Positions 8,701-17,247 are shown, numbered from the stretch's first letter. The stretch: 43,999 nucleotides of DNA from Endozoicomonas sp. SESOKO1 (GCF_024606265.1 NZ_JAHHPP010000154.1:1-43999); one strand, 5' to 3'. Program-made: numbers and translations. The notes: generated from the letters alone by a model not told the origin.

Positions 8701-9480
8701 CTATTGAATGACAAAGGCCCCATAACCCACCACCCGGCTTTTATCGCCAGCAGTATCGCCGGAATTGCGTACATCAAGCGTAATGACATCCATTCCCCGA
8801 TGCTGGGCAACCTTCAACACGCCATTAAGAGGATAGCAGCCACAGGCCTGGCCACCGGTTAAATTACAACTGAGCTGTTCAATGGCTTTTACCGTCTGGT
8901 TATCCCGGTAACAGGCCTCTTCATAGGTGTGGTAATGGCTGAGGTCGGAGCTGATAATAATCAGGGTTTCCTCTTCTCCCCAGAGGTGCTCGATCACCTC
9001 AGCTACCGCTATCGGGCTGGTGTCGCCAACAACGATCGGAATCAGTTTGAAGTCATCCAGACATTCCTGAAGGAAAGGGCACTGGACTTCGAGACTGTGC
9101 TCGCAGGCATGGGCTTCATCAACGGTCTCTACCTGGCTGAATGATTTCAGCTCCTCCATGGCTTCAATATCCAGTGGAATATTACCAAGGGGTGTGGCAA
9201 ATGCTTCACAGTCCGGGAGGGCCATGCCCTGTAGCGGAACCCGGTGACTGGGGCCGAGGAGGATAACCCGGTGAACACGCTGGCGCATCGAGTGCAGCAG
9301 GCGGTAGGCGCTGGCAGCGACAGGGCCGGAATATTGAAAGCCAGCATGGGGAACGACCAGTACTTTCGGTGAGAAATCCCTGGGACGGGCATCGCTGAGC
9401 ATCTCTTTGACCAGGTTGGCCAGGGTGGTGGGTGAGTCCGGGTAAAAGGTTCCGGCTACAGCGGGTTGGCGAATAATCAT
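8701..9480 (-). CDS. amrB: AmmeMemoRadiSam system protein B (MEMO1-like)
   Basis: MEMO-family protein of 259 residues, related to LigB-type extradiol dioxygenases and to human MEMO1. Visible family features are RQPAVAGTFYP at the start, VPHAGFQYSGPVAASAY, LLGPSHRVPLQG, an ISSDLSHYHTYEEA segment, and a late Cys-containing CGCYPLNG; the PHAG and PSH histidines and the late cysteine match the metal-site residues of MEMO1. I chose ATG at 9480 because GGGGGAG lies eight bases upstream and the protein then begins at the conserved MIIRQPAVAG; the longer frame to 9522 adds 14 unconserved residues. Catalytic activity of bacterial members is not known. Confidence 0.91.
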   Translation of the reverse strand: MIIRQPAVAGTFYPDSPTTLANLVKEMLSDARPRDFSPKVLVVPHAGFQYSGPVAASAYRLLHSMRQRVHRVILLGPSHRVPLQGMALPDCEAFATPLGNIPLDIEAMEELKSFSQVETVDEAHACEHSLEVQCPFLQECLDDFKLIPIVVGDTSPIAVAEVIEHLWGEEETLIIISSDLSHYHTYEEACYRDNQTVKAIEQLSCNLTGGQACGCYPLNGVLKVAQHRGMDVITLDVRNSGDTAGDKSRVVGYGAFVIQ

Positions 9481-9655
9481 TATGGGTTCTCCCCCCGAGA
9501 GTGGCTGAGCCTGCCGGCACATTCAAAGCGAAATAAACCACTCTCTTTATTTGCAATTTGCATCGCTCAAATAATGTCGGCAGAGCCTATAATTATAGCC
9601 TTGGTAATACCATCAGGATGACAATCAGGCAGTGAACCTGGTCTGGAGATGGATC
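9481..9655. promoter_or_regulatory. Divergent amrB/amrS promoter region
   Basis: This 175-bp region separates two divergently transcribed genes of one system. It contains a perfect 12-bp AT palindrome, CTATAATTATAG at 9587-9598, which reads TATAAT on both strands and so could serve as a -10 in either direction. No matching -35 is obvious. Confidence 0.4.
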
Positions 9656-10756
9656 ATGCTCAGAGAAAAAACACCGTCAGGAAATGTATCAACACACTAC
9701 TGGCATATACTGGACGATGGGCGAATACAGTGTGACCTGTGCCCGAGGGCCTGCAAGCTTCGGGAAGGGCAACAGGGACTCTGTTTTGTCCGCGCCTGTG
9801 AAGGTGGCCAGATTGTGCTCACCAGCTATGGTCGCTCCTCCGGCTTTTGTATTGACCCTATTGAGAAAAAACCGCTGAACCACTTTCTGCCGGGAACCCC
9901 GGTGCTGTCATTCGGTACAGCGGGTTGTAACCTTGCCTGCAAATTCTGCCAGAACTGGGATATGAGCAAATCCCGTGAGATGGATACCCTGGCCGACCGG
10001 GCATCACCAGAGCAACTGGCGGATACCGCTGAGCAACTGGGCTGCCGGTCCCTGGCGTTTACCTATAATGACCCGGTGATTTTCCTGGAATATGCCATTG
10101 ATGTTGCCCGGGCGGCCCATGAAAAACAGTTGAAATCGGTGGCGGTGTCTGCCGGGTATATCTGTGATCAGCCCCGCGCTGAGTTTTTCCGCTATATGGA
10201 CGCAGCCAATATTGACCTGAAAGCGTTCAGTGAAGACTTCTATCGCAAGATCTGTGGTGGCGCTCTGCAACCGGTGCTGGAAACGCTGGAATACCTGAAA
10301 CATGAAACCACTGTCTGGTTTGAGATCACCACGTTACTGATCCCCGGTGAAAATGATTCCGAGCGTGAACTGAACGACATGTGTCAGTGGATTGTTGAGC
10401 ACCTGGGCATCGACGTTCCCATTCACTTCACCGCCTTTCATCCCGACTGGAAAATGCGTGAACATCCCCATACACCTGCTGCTACGCTGACCATGGCCAG
10501 GCAAATAGCGCTGAATCACGGCATTCGCTACGCCTACACCGGCAATGTCCATGATGCCGACGGTGGCAGTACCCGCTGTCATCAGTGCCATAGTCTGCTT
10601 ATTGAGCGTGACTGGTATGTACTTGGGGAATGGGGAGTTGACGCGTCTGAAGGTAAGGGGATCTGCCAGCAGTGTGGGACGCCGGTTGCCGGTGTGTTTG
10701 AACAGCAACCCGGCATTTGGGGTAGCCGTCGGGTGCCGGTCAGGATTGTGGCTTGA
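9656..10756 (+). CDS. amrS: AmmeMemoRadiSam system radical SAM enzyme
   Basis: A 366-residue radical SAM protein. The [4Fe-4S]-SAM motif CNLACKFC has its cysteines at 91, 95 and 98. An N-terminal Cys cluster (CDLCPRACKL with a later GLCFVRAC) and a C-terminal pair of CxxC motifs (CHQCHS and CQQCGT) suggest extra metal sites; the layout resembles pyruvate-formate-lyase-activating-like enzymes. ATG at 9656 is chosen over GTG at 9632 because GGAG lies seven bases before it. It faces away from amrB across a 175-bp gap. The substrate is unknown; the steady genomic link to AMMECR1 and MEMO proteins implies a shared modification pathway (known association, inferred function). Confidence 0.91.
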   Translation: MLREKTPSGNVSTHYWHILDDGRIQCDLCPRACKLREGQQGLCFVRACEGGQIVLTSYGRSSGFCIDPIEKKPLNHFLPGTPVLSFGTAGCNLACKFCQNWDMSKSREMDTLADRASPEQLADTAEQLGCRSLAFTYNDPVIFLEYAIDVARAAHEKQLKSVAVSAGYICDQPRAEFFRYMDAANIDLKAFSEDFYRKICGGALQPVLETLEYLKHETTVWFEITTLLIPGENDSERELNDMCQWIVEHLGIDVPIHFTAFHPDWKMREHPHTPAATLTMARQIALNHGIRYAYTGNVHDADGGSTRCHQCHSLLIERDWYVLGEWGVDASEGKGICQQCGTPVAGVFEQQPGIWGSRRVPVRIVA

Positions 10757-10803
10757 GTTCTGGTGCGTTGCCAGGTTTCGTTCACTAAATGATCCGTCAT
10801 TTA

Positions 10804-10866
10804 TCCGTACAATTTGCTTGTAGACGCGCTCAGGTCTAAACTCTGTCTATACGGAAAATATCCGTA
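10804..10866 (+). promoter_or_regulatory. Promoter and operator of the DUF1778/GNAT module
   Basis: TTGCTT (10814-10819) and TAAACT (10837-10842) sit 17 bp apart as a weak promoter. Directly after them is the inverted repeat TACGGA-AAATA-TCCGTA at 10850-10866, and the half-site TCCGTACAA also occurs at 10804, before the -35. Autorepression by the antitoxin-toxin complex is usual for this family, so these are candidate operator sites. Confidence 0.5.
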
Positions 10867-10883
10867 CAAATGGAGGGTGGAAT

Positions 10884-11153
10884 ATGGCTACTGCACGCCT
10901 GGACCTGAGACTTGATGAGGAGATCAAGGCTAAGGCAGAGAAGGCTTCAGCTCTACTGGGACTGAAGAGCTTGACCGAATACGTTGTCAGGCTTATGGAT
11001 GAAGACGCTACACAGGTTATTTCTGAATATGAAAAGATGACCGTTGAAAACGATGTCTTTGATCGCTTTACAGAAGCCTGCGAAAAGGCAAAGGCGCCCA
11101 ATAAAGCCTTGCTGGATGCCCTGACATTTACCGAAGAGAAAGGTGTCAGGTGA
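10884..11153 (+). CDS. DUF1778 (TacA-type) antitoxin
   Basis: An 89-residue protein with an N-terminal ribbon-helix-helix DNA-binding segment (ATARLDLRLDEEIKAKAEKASALLG, about 2-30) and a C-terminal arm that in this family wraps and neutralises a GNAT toxin. GGAGGG six bases before the ATG at 10884 supports the start. Its stop overlaps the GTG of the acetyltransferase gene by 4 bp, as expected for a co-translated antitoxin-first operon. A perfect 6-bp inverted repeat 18 bp upstream is a candidate autoregulatory operator. Confidence 0.86.
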   Translation: MATARLDLRLDEEIKAKAEKASALLGLKSLTEYVVRLMDEDATQVISEYEKMTVENDVFDRFTEACEKAKAPNKALLDALTFTEEKGVR

Positions 11154-11680
11154 GCTGGTCAAGGGAATTTGTGGAACTCGATAAAGGTATCCACGATAGA
11201 GCGTCATTTGATTGTGGTGAAGCGGAACTTAATTTGTTCATCCAGACTCAAGCCTCAAAACATATGCAGGCAGGTGTCAGTCGTACAATGGTTCTGCCCG
11301 CATCAACCCCTTCGCCAAATCAAAAAACACCAATCTGTGCATTTTACAGCATTGCACCTTGCTCAATTTGTCGAGACACTTTACCTAAAGCGTTGGTAAA
11401 GAAGCTGCCACGATACCCTGTTCCTGTATTTTTGATCGCACAGCTTGCGGTTCATCGAGAATTTCAGGGCGAGGGGTTAGGAAAAATCTGCCTTATAAAT
11501 GCCTTGAAATACCTGTGGGAAATAAACGCTCATATGCGTGCATACGCCATCATTGTTGATTGCTTAACCGATGCAGCAGAGACATTTTATGCAAAATATG
11601 GGTTTGAAGTTCTGTGTGAACATAATGGGAAGGTTCGTATGTTTTTGCCTATGAAGACAGTGGTTCGGCTTTTTTGTTAG
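11150..11680 (+). CDS. GNAT-family acetyltransferase toxin (TacT-type)
   Basis: A 176-residue GNAT protein. The acetyl-CoA-binding motif lies in QLAVHREFQGEGLGKICL (about 99-115), and AAETFYAKYGFEVL near the C-terminus contains the Tyr that serves in catalysis in this family. TacT-like toxins acetylate the amino group of charged tRNAs and stop translation; the target here is inferred from family and from the DUF1778 partner encoded immediately upstream. Start GTG at 11150, coupled through the GTGA overlap, with AAGG just upstream. Full length. Confidence 0.86.
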   Translation: MSWSREFVELDKGIHDRASFDCGEAELNLFIQTQASKHMQAGVSRTMVLPASTPSPNQKTPICAFYSIAPCSICRDTLPKALVKKLPRYPVPVFLIAQLAVHREFQGEGLGKICLINALKYLWEINAHMRAYAIIVDCLTDAAETFYAKYGFEVLCEHNGKVRMFLPMKTVVRLFC

Positions 11681-11716
11681 TTAATTATAAGGGGGACGAA
11701 TTTGCTGTCACCTGTT

Positions 11717-11744
11717 GTCCGTTTCCCGTTGCCCGTTACCCGTA
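11717..11744. repeat. Heptad repeat block (NCCCGTN x4)
   Basis: Four consecutive 7-base units (11717, 11724, 11731, 11738) of the form NCCCGTT, the first degenerate, lie in the 198-bp gap after the GNAT gene. The same kind of four-heptad block occurs at 20653-20680 in the malG-malK gap, where it is followed by an inverted copy. Confidence 0.55.
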
Positions 11745-11878
11745 TAAGCAAAGGGGGGGCTGGCTTTTTGGGTAGCGTGTGTTGAAATGTGGAAGTTATT
11801 TCGGAACCATTACTTATCAAGCATTCAGTGGCCAGGATCAGTAAAATAATTTTTAAATAACAGGACTTATTACTTATC

Positions 11879-12319
11879 GTGTCAGAAATGGTTAACCGGA
11901 TCGAAACCAGAGACATCACTTCCAGCAACAAGTGCGATCAGTGTAATGCCCTCTGTTGCTCTTACATTACCCAGGAGCTGGACACGCCCCGCAGTATGCA
12001 GGCGTTTGATGTGTTGCTCTGGCAGGTGGCTCACAAGGGGGTGCATATTTTCAAGGATGGCAATGGCTGGTATCTGCTCTGCCAGACCTGCTGCGAGTTT
12101 CTGTTGCCGGATTATCGCTGTGGTATCTATGAGCGACGCCCCATTATCTGTCGGGAACACAGTAATGACGCCTGTGAGTTTGATGCGCCCATCAATGACG
12201 GCTGTGAGCTGTATTTCCAGACTTATGGTGAGCTGGATAATTATTGCCGCCAGCGCTTTAAAGGTTGGGATAAACGACTGGAGAAGTTTGAGACGGAACG
12301 GGCGAAGAAAAAACTGTAG
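11879..12319 (+). CDS. YkgJ-family cysteine cluster protein
   Basis: A 146-residue protein with the cysteine pattern of the YkgJ/UPF0153 family: CDQCNALCC near residue 19, then CQTCC, CGIY, RPIICREH and a further Cys pair. The cysteines are thought to bind zinc or an iron-sulphur cluster. The function is unknown. The start is GTG at 11879; an in-frame ATG follows at 11888, and neither has a clear ribosome site, so the N-terminus is uncertain by three residues. It stands alone between the toxin-antitoxin module and lamB. Confidence 0.84.
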   Translation: MSEMVNRIETRDITSSNKCDQCNALCCSYITQELDTPRSMQAFDVLLWQVAHKGVHIFKDGNGWYLLCQTCCEFLLPDYRCGIYERRPIICREHSNDACEFDAPINDGCELYFQTYGELDNYCRQRFKGWDKRLEKFETERAKKKL

Positions 12320-12337
12320 TGTAGAAAAGCGCTAATA

Positions 12338-12416
12338 CCCACGCATTTCCATGCCAGCGTGGGGATGAATATTTGCACAGAGGTCCGGTATGCATTCCCA
12401 CGGAGGACCGTGGGAA
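12338..12416. repeat. REP-like palindrome doublet
   Basis: Two GC-rich hairpins stand in tandem in the gap between the convergent ykgJ-type gene and lamB. The first has 7-bp arms at 12338-12344 and 12357-12363, the second 9-bp arms at 12395-12403 and 12408-12416. Both carry the same TCCCACG/CGTGGGA core. The pattern resembles repetitive extragenic palindromes. They may also act as the transcription end for lamB. Confidence 0.5.
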
Positions 12417-12440
12417 CAAGGGCAACCGACCTAAGCTGGA

Positions 12441-14048
12441 TTAGAACCAGATTTCCATCTGGGCACCGTAAGTCCAGCCATCAGATTTGCTGCCATAGGC
12501 ATTCATAATTTGCTGGGGTGTGGTAAAGGTGTCGAAGTATTCGAGGCCGAGTGCGTTGCAAATTTCTGAGGCATTGCTGCTTCCGCTACATGAGTTGGGT
12601 ATCGCGTTGGCGGCTGGTTTCCCTGATCCTTGAATATATCCGTGAGCATCGTTCCAGTTGGCATAGGTGGCAAAGATACGAATTTGTGGTCTTACCCAGT
12701 TACCGAATTGAGGGTGGAATTGCTGTGCCAGAGTAAACTTCCAGAGTTTGCTTTTGAACAATCCGCTGCTAATAAGATCAGGTTCGTCCACATAAGAAGA
12801 GCTGGCGTTTTTAACCTGATCATAACCAATTTCAACGGTTGTACTAGTCAGGTCATTCCATTTCCAGGAAGGTCTGATACCTGCTGTTACCCAAGTCGTT
12901 TTCTTGCCAAAATTGGGATACAAATCATTTTTATCATACTTAACTTCTGTTACGCCAAGAACATACATCATATCCAGTTTAGGCATCAGGGAGACAGCGC
13001 CATGATCCATAATGCGCCAGAGTTTGTTCCCTTTGTACCAGTCAGTAGTTTGCAGATACATACCCGCTGAGCCAGTGCCAGGCCCTGTCATGGCATCCGT
13101 GGCGTACTGGACAATGAATTTATTGAAACCACCCAGTACGTCCCAGGTAAGTTCGCCGGTAAACATCCAGCCGTTCTTATCGAAGGTGCTTTTATGGTAA
13201 GTGCCAACGGACAGGTTATCGGCAGGGCTGCCTATCCCGTAGTCAATTCCAAGCTCCAGACTAAGCTTATCCATTATCGGAATTTCGTTCCAGCGGAAGT
13301 CAATTATGTTAGTGGTAATGTTTTCTGTTTTATAGCCTGGAGAAGTTTCAGCATTGACTGGTATTACTTCATCTTCAGTGACTCCACCAGCAGGTACTGT
13401 AACTGATGCTTTAGCACCAGCCTGCCAGGAAGGGTATATCACTTTATTTTGATTTCTCACCCACGCAACATCAAACTTGCCGATCCCTACATCAATGTTC
13501 TCGATACCAACACCTGGACCAGATAGATTCCAGTAGTAGTAATCGATAATATGGATATCATGACGATTATAAAAACGTTTGCCCACCCACAACATTGCAC
13601 CGGGAAGCGCGTCTCCAAAGACGCCATTTGCTTTCAGGTTCATCTCCCGAACCGCAGGCTCAGTGGTTTCATAGTCGTCTTGCTGGGCAACTTTGTAGGC
13701 AATATTGGTATCCAGGTAAAACTGCACACCATCCTGATCAAAAAGATTTGCACCAAACTTCATTTCTGCATAGGTTTCGCACTCATTACCCAAACGATAC
13801 TTTGAGGGGGCGCCTGCTGCTTTAAAGCATAACTGTTGCCCCCCCTTGTCAGTGCTGCCAATACCTGAACGGGCATAAGCGGTGAAATTAATATCATCTC
13901 CTGTTACCGCCATTGCACAGGTGGATGCAGAAGCAATGGCCACTGCTCCGCAATACTGGCATGAACGACGGGAAACCGATGACACCATCTGGGATAAAAG
14001 TGCCAGCCCGGTGTTTGGGGTTGAAGTTGATTGATGCCTGGAAAGCAT
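12441..14048 (-). CDS. lamB: LamB-type maltoporin
   Basis: A 535-residue outer-membrane porin that would admit maltodextrins. The N-terminus has a long basic region, then a hydrophobic stretch ending AMA (about residue 47), consistent with signal-peptide cleavage before VTGDDINFTAYARSG. LamB landmarks are YARSGIG, the cysteine-containing loop around CFKAAG and NECETY, KRFYNRHDIHIIDYYYWNLSGPGVGIENID (the family's most conserved section), and a terminal EIWF ending in Phe as required for beta-barrel insertion. E. coli LamB is shorter (about 446 residues), so some loops are longer here. The ATG at 14048 has an AGG-rich stretch upstream; ATG at 13988 is a possible later start. It is separated from the mal operon by two genes. 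Confidence 0.93.
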   Translation of the reverse strand: MLSRHQSTSTPNTGLALLSQMVSSVSRRSCQYCGAVAIASASTCAMAVTGDDINFTAYARSGIGSTDKGGQQLCFKAAGAPSKYRLGNECETYAEMKFGANLFDQDGVQFYLDTNIAYKVAQQDDYETTEPAVREMNLKANGVFGDALPGAMLWVGKRFYNRHDIHIIDYYYWNLSGPGVGIENIDVGIGKFDVAWVRNQNKVIYPSWQAGAKASVTVPAGGVTEDEVIPVNAETSPGYKTENITTNIIDFRWNEIPIMDKLSLELGIDYGIGSPADNLSVGTYHKSTFDKNGWMFTGELTWDVLGGFNKFIVQYATDAMTGPGTGSAGMYLQTTDWYKGNKLWRIMDHGAVSLMPKLDMMYVLGVTEVKYDKNDLYPNFGKKTTWVTAGIRPSWKWNDLTSTTVEIGYDQVKNASSSYVDEPDLISSGLFKSKLWKFTLAQQFHPQFGNWVRPQIRIFATYANWNDAHGYIQGSGKPAANAIPNSCSGSSNASEICNALGLEYFDTFTTPQQIMNAYGSKSDGWTYGAQMEIWF

Positions 14049-14403
14049 GCTTAACCTACCTTGTGTGTTTTTCCGGCTCCGGCTTTATCATCCTGCCGCT
14101 GAAGAAAGGCATGTGTCGTTGGAGTAGCCGCGTCACGCCTTGGTGAGGGGGCATAAATAATAGCTGGAAGCCGTCGGTTAATGTGTGTTGAAAAAGCAAA
14201 GCCTGCTTTCCGTGCAGGAAAAGGGGTAATACGTGCGTCGTATAAATCAGGCTGTATTGAATGACTTGACACAGCTTCGACGAAAGATTGTGGAATATCC
14301 TGAGTATTTATCTCTGGCTGCGTAGCCAGAGCCTGTTAAGAATTTAGTTCAGGGTTTGGCGATGGGCAAAAAAATGTTCACTTTATGGACTGTTTTTCTG
14401 CAT
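14049..14403. other. Gap between the DUF2244 gene and lamB
   Basis: This 355-bp gap holds no gene I can support. It includes a perfect 8-bp stem with a GCGT loop at 14312-14331, about 70 bp after the DUF2244 stop and without a T-tract, a possible weak terminator. The remainder presumably carries the lamB promoter; I found no MalT-box match. Confidence 0.4.
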
Positions 14404-14895
14404 TTATTGAGAAATGTGCGTGTTGTTGAGCAGTTTCTTCAAGTGATCGAGCAGGATCAGTTTATCCTCCCTGTTCAGGAAGGAGCCTAACTCCAAATCC
14501 TTGCCATGGGAGCGGATGTGAATGGACGGCGCCTTCCATGGATGGACCGCTTCGCGAATAACCAGCTGACACCACAGGCGGTGATAATGGTGCGTGGTCA
14601 GTGGTTGATAAAAGCCCTTTTGAACAGTGACCTGGTGTTCCTGAAAGGTAATCAGCTCTTTTCGTTGGCGCTGCCAAACACAGTAATAAGTACCCGCCGA
14701 TAAGGCAATGACTTCCAGCATGGAAAAAGGCAGGATGGCTTTGGCCCCTGCAAGGTAGAAGCCGACAGCAATGACCAGGGATAGGGTGGTTATCAACCCC
14801 AGTAACAGCAGATTCTGTCGCCAACTCATGGAGTTATTGGGTTGCAGAAGTATGCTGCCATCCCTGCTTTTGGGAGCGAAGTTTATCGTTACCAT
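14404..14895 (-). CDS. DUF2244 membrane protein
   Basis: A 163-residue protein matching the DUF2244 pattern. A short N-terminal segment (RDGSILLQPNNSMSWRQ) precedes two closely spaced membrane helices (about 29-50 and 54-72) and a cytoplasmic C-terminal domain ending in LNREDKLILLDHLKKLL. The role is unknown; relatives often lie near cytochrome oxidase genes, but here the neighbours are lamB and an unrecognised gene. ATG at 14895 with AGGAGAG directly upstream, a strong ribosome site although closely spaced. Confidence 0.77.
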   Translation of the reverse strand: MVTINFAPKSRDGSILLQPNNSMSWRQNLLLLGLITTLSLVIAVGFYLAGAKAILPFSMLEVIALSAGTYYCVWQRQRKELITFQEHQVTVQKGFYQPLTTHHYHRLWCQLVIREAVHPWKAPSIHIRSHGKDLELGSFLNREDKLILLDHLKKLLNNTHISQ

Positions 14896-14954
14896 CTCTC
14901 CTGGCTATATCTACGACTGGTTTTCACACTCTACAGTTGGCCATGGTCGCAAAC

Positions 14955-16910
14955 TCAGCGGTTATTGGCTGCATAAGCAACAAGACTATAGGCTCCCGCA
15001 AACAATGCAGTGTACTGAGTGCTGCGAACAACCTTCCAGAAGAAGGGTTGCCATGTTCTCAAATCAATCTCCGGGTTGGCTTCAAAGGGAATATCCAGGC
15101 TATTTCGGGAAAAGGATTCATAATGGTAGAAAGGCAGATCAAGACCTGTGGACATTTTAAAGGTGTAACGATAGCCGGGCACCAGGTCATTTCGGTAAGA
15201 AGGTGTTTTATCAGAGCAGCCTGCAGGGGCAAAGTAACAAAATGTTTTAACCAGTGGGTAAACGACTCCCGGGAGCTGAGAGTGAAAAATCATGTCGCCT
15301 GGGCTTTCGTCAAATCTGAGTTCGCATATTGAAGTCCAGTCGTTGCTATCGTTGTGTTCATCCTGACAATGGAGGCTTTGTTTATTAAAGTAAGCCGTTG
15401 ATCTTAGCCATTCACCCCATAAAAGGCCTGGTTCGTACAGTTCGACTTTGACTGACAGCGTTGCACTTCTTGAGTGTTCAGACACCGATTCCATAATAGC
15501 ATCAAAGATTTGCAGTCCGTTGGTTGGTAACCTTAAACCCCGGGGGTAACCTCTGGCGTTATAAATTCCGTTAACATCAAATTCTCCATTCCATATTATC
15601 GCGTCAGAGACTGGACGGTCATGGGAAGAGAGAATGTTAGGCGAATCGGACAGGATCCGGTTACCGGTTTCGATTGCAAAGGTAATCCTGTCGTAACCGT
15701 TTTCGCGGCATCGCAGACTGTTAATGTTCGGGTCCCGGACACTCAGGGAAGAGGTGTATTGGTTCCTGGCTTCAGAAATATGCAGTGTTGGTACAAGCTG
15801 TCCTGTCGTGCTGCTGATTTTGACAGAGATCGTCTCTTTTTCACCGGGTAAAAGCTCATAACCCTTGGGCATAATGCCATCATAACCCTGATGATGCTGG
15901 CGAAGATCTTTTTTTAAAAATTCCACGCTAAAGTCAATTTTGCCCTGACCACAACGTTGATGTGATAGAACAGGGACATCGGCATAACAGGTTCTTGGAA
16001 GATTCCTGCAAATCATGGATTCTGTCCGCTTCTGATGGTTCCGATCAGTTCGCGTTGTTCGTTTGGTGACCTCACATACCTCATAAGTGCCGCAGATTGA
16101 TGGATCTTTAATCAGCTGACATTGTTCCCACTTCCAGGCATGTTTAATGGGGTAGTAAATAGTAGCGGACTTTTCGGGGTTTGAAGACTTGCGCAGTCTG
16201 TCGGTCATTGTATCCGGGGCAAGGTCTTTTCTGGCTCGCCAAACGGCCAGATCATTTGGATCTGGATGTCTGGAGTAAGTGTATTCGGCGTTTTCGCAGG
16301 TCAGATATTCACCCTGGAAATTACGGATTTTATCGGCAGGGAATACAGTTCCGGGGCAGACCATACTGTATCTGGGAGGGGGGAGGAATGCGTATTTTTC
16401 AATGCACCGGTTTTCGATGGGCGGAGGGCGATCAATGGTGGATTGTGAAATTTGTTCCTTAATCAATTCACCCCCATTGTGCGCACGGTTTTCAGGGGGA
16501 TTGCCATGGTTGCTCAGTTCTGCCATCCAGCCAGGTTGAGGGGGAGGGGGAATATAGGGCGGTGTTGAAGGGATGGTGACCGGTGAGTTTGCCATTCCTG
16601 CAGACATTGCTGCAGAAGTTGGAGACGGGTTCACTGAGGGCGGCGTATAAGGGCTGGCATTAACGGCTGTTACGCACTTGCCCGCCAGGGTCAGCAGGGT
16701 AAGAAAACCACCGGGAGAGGAATGTAAAGCACGGGTTATGTAATAGGCAGGGTTGGGAATATACCTGACAATATTGTCGATGCAAGTGAGTGAGTAGGCG
16801 ATCTGACTGGTTAGCGATCGAAAAGACAGGGCTGAAGTTTCCGGTTTATTACCTGTTGCAGCAGGATGCGGGCTGAATGAGGGCGATGATGGTTGTCCGT
16901 CGATGGTCAT
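14955..16910 (-). CDS. Large polyproline, cysteine-containing protein of unknown function
   Basis: I recognise no family in this 651-residue protein. A moderately hydrophobic N-terminal stretch (about 36-84) precedes a Pro/Ser/Ala-rich region with TPPYIPPPPQPGW (116-128). The main body (170-600) is rich in paired cysteines and aromatic residues and looks like a disulphide-stabilised extracytoplasmic domain. A short hydrophobic segment near the C-terminus (about 628-648) could anchor it. I chose ATG at 16910 with GGAG eleven bases upstream; the frame extends to a TTG at 16946. It lies between malQ and the DUF2244 gene, breaking the mal region from lamB. A surface or secreted host-contact protein is a guess. 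Confidence 0.62.
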   Translation of the reverse strand: MTIDGQPSSPSFSPHPAATGNKPETSALSFRSLTSQIAYSLTCIDNIVRYIPNPAYYITRALHSSPGGFLTLLTLAGKCVTAVNASPYTPPSVNPSPTSAAMSAGMANSPVTIPSTPPYIPPPPQPGWMAELSNHGNPPENRAHNGGELIKEQISQSTIDRPPPIENRCIEKYAFLPPPRYSMVCPGTVFPADKIRNFQGEYLTCENAEYTYSRHPDPNDLAVWRARKDLAPDTMTDRLRKSSNPEKSATIYYPIKHAWKWEQCQLIKDPSICGTYEVCEVTKRTTRTDRNHQKRTESMICRNLPRTCYADVPVLSHQRCGQGKIDFSVEFLKKDLRQHHQGYDGIMPKGYELLPGEKETISVKISSTTGQLVPTLHISEARNQYTSSLSVRDPNINSLRCRENGYDRITFAIETGNRILSDSPNILSSHDRPVSDAIIWNGEFDVNGIYNARGYPRGLRLPTNGLQIFDAIMESVSEHSRSATLSVKVELYEPGLLWGEWLRSTAYFNKQSLHCQDEHNDSNDWTSICELRFDESPGDMIFHSQLPGVVYPLVKTFCYFAPAGCSDKTPSYRNDLVPGYRYTFKMSTGLDLPFYHYESFSRNSLDIPFEANPEIDLRTWQPFFWKVVRSTQYTALFAGAYSLVAYAANNR

Positions 16911-17247
16911 TATCGAGATTTCTCCAGATTGGGTTTCGTATCCCAACGGCGATGAGCAAGGCCGTTGCTTCTCAAACTGTCATTTTTGTTTTTCACTTTT
17001 TTGTTGGCAGTGGCGATGTTGTCACGGTATCAGACGTACCCGATGTAATGCTTGCCGCTGCGTATCCGCTTGAAAGTCTTAAGTTTGAGACGGAAAATAG
17101 TAATATTCGTTGTTATTAGACCACCGGGAAGAAATTCTGTTCCCAGTGGTGCATAGTCACATCCGATATGCGCGGTACTCCAGCGCTGGAGCCTTAAAGT
17201 AAACGGCTTCCTTTGTGCCTCTGTGTCTTTGTGGTGAGCAGTCTCTC
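16911..17247. other. Gap between malQ and the 651-residue protein gene
   Basis: This 337-bp gap has no gene. It contains a perfect 14-bp palindrome, CTCCAGCGCTGGAG at 17178-17191, a bulged hairpin around 17122-17150, and at 17208-17238 a second copy of the short dispersed repeat found after cbpM. One of the hairpins may end the mal operon; none has a T-tract. Confidence 0.45.
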
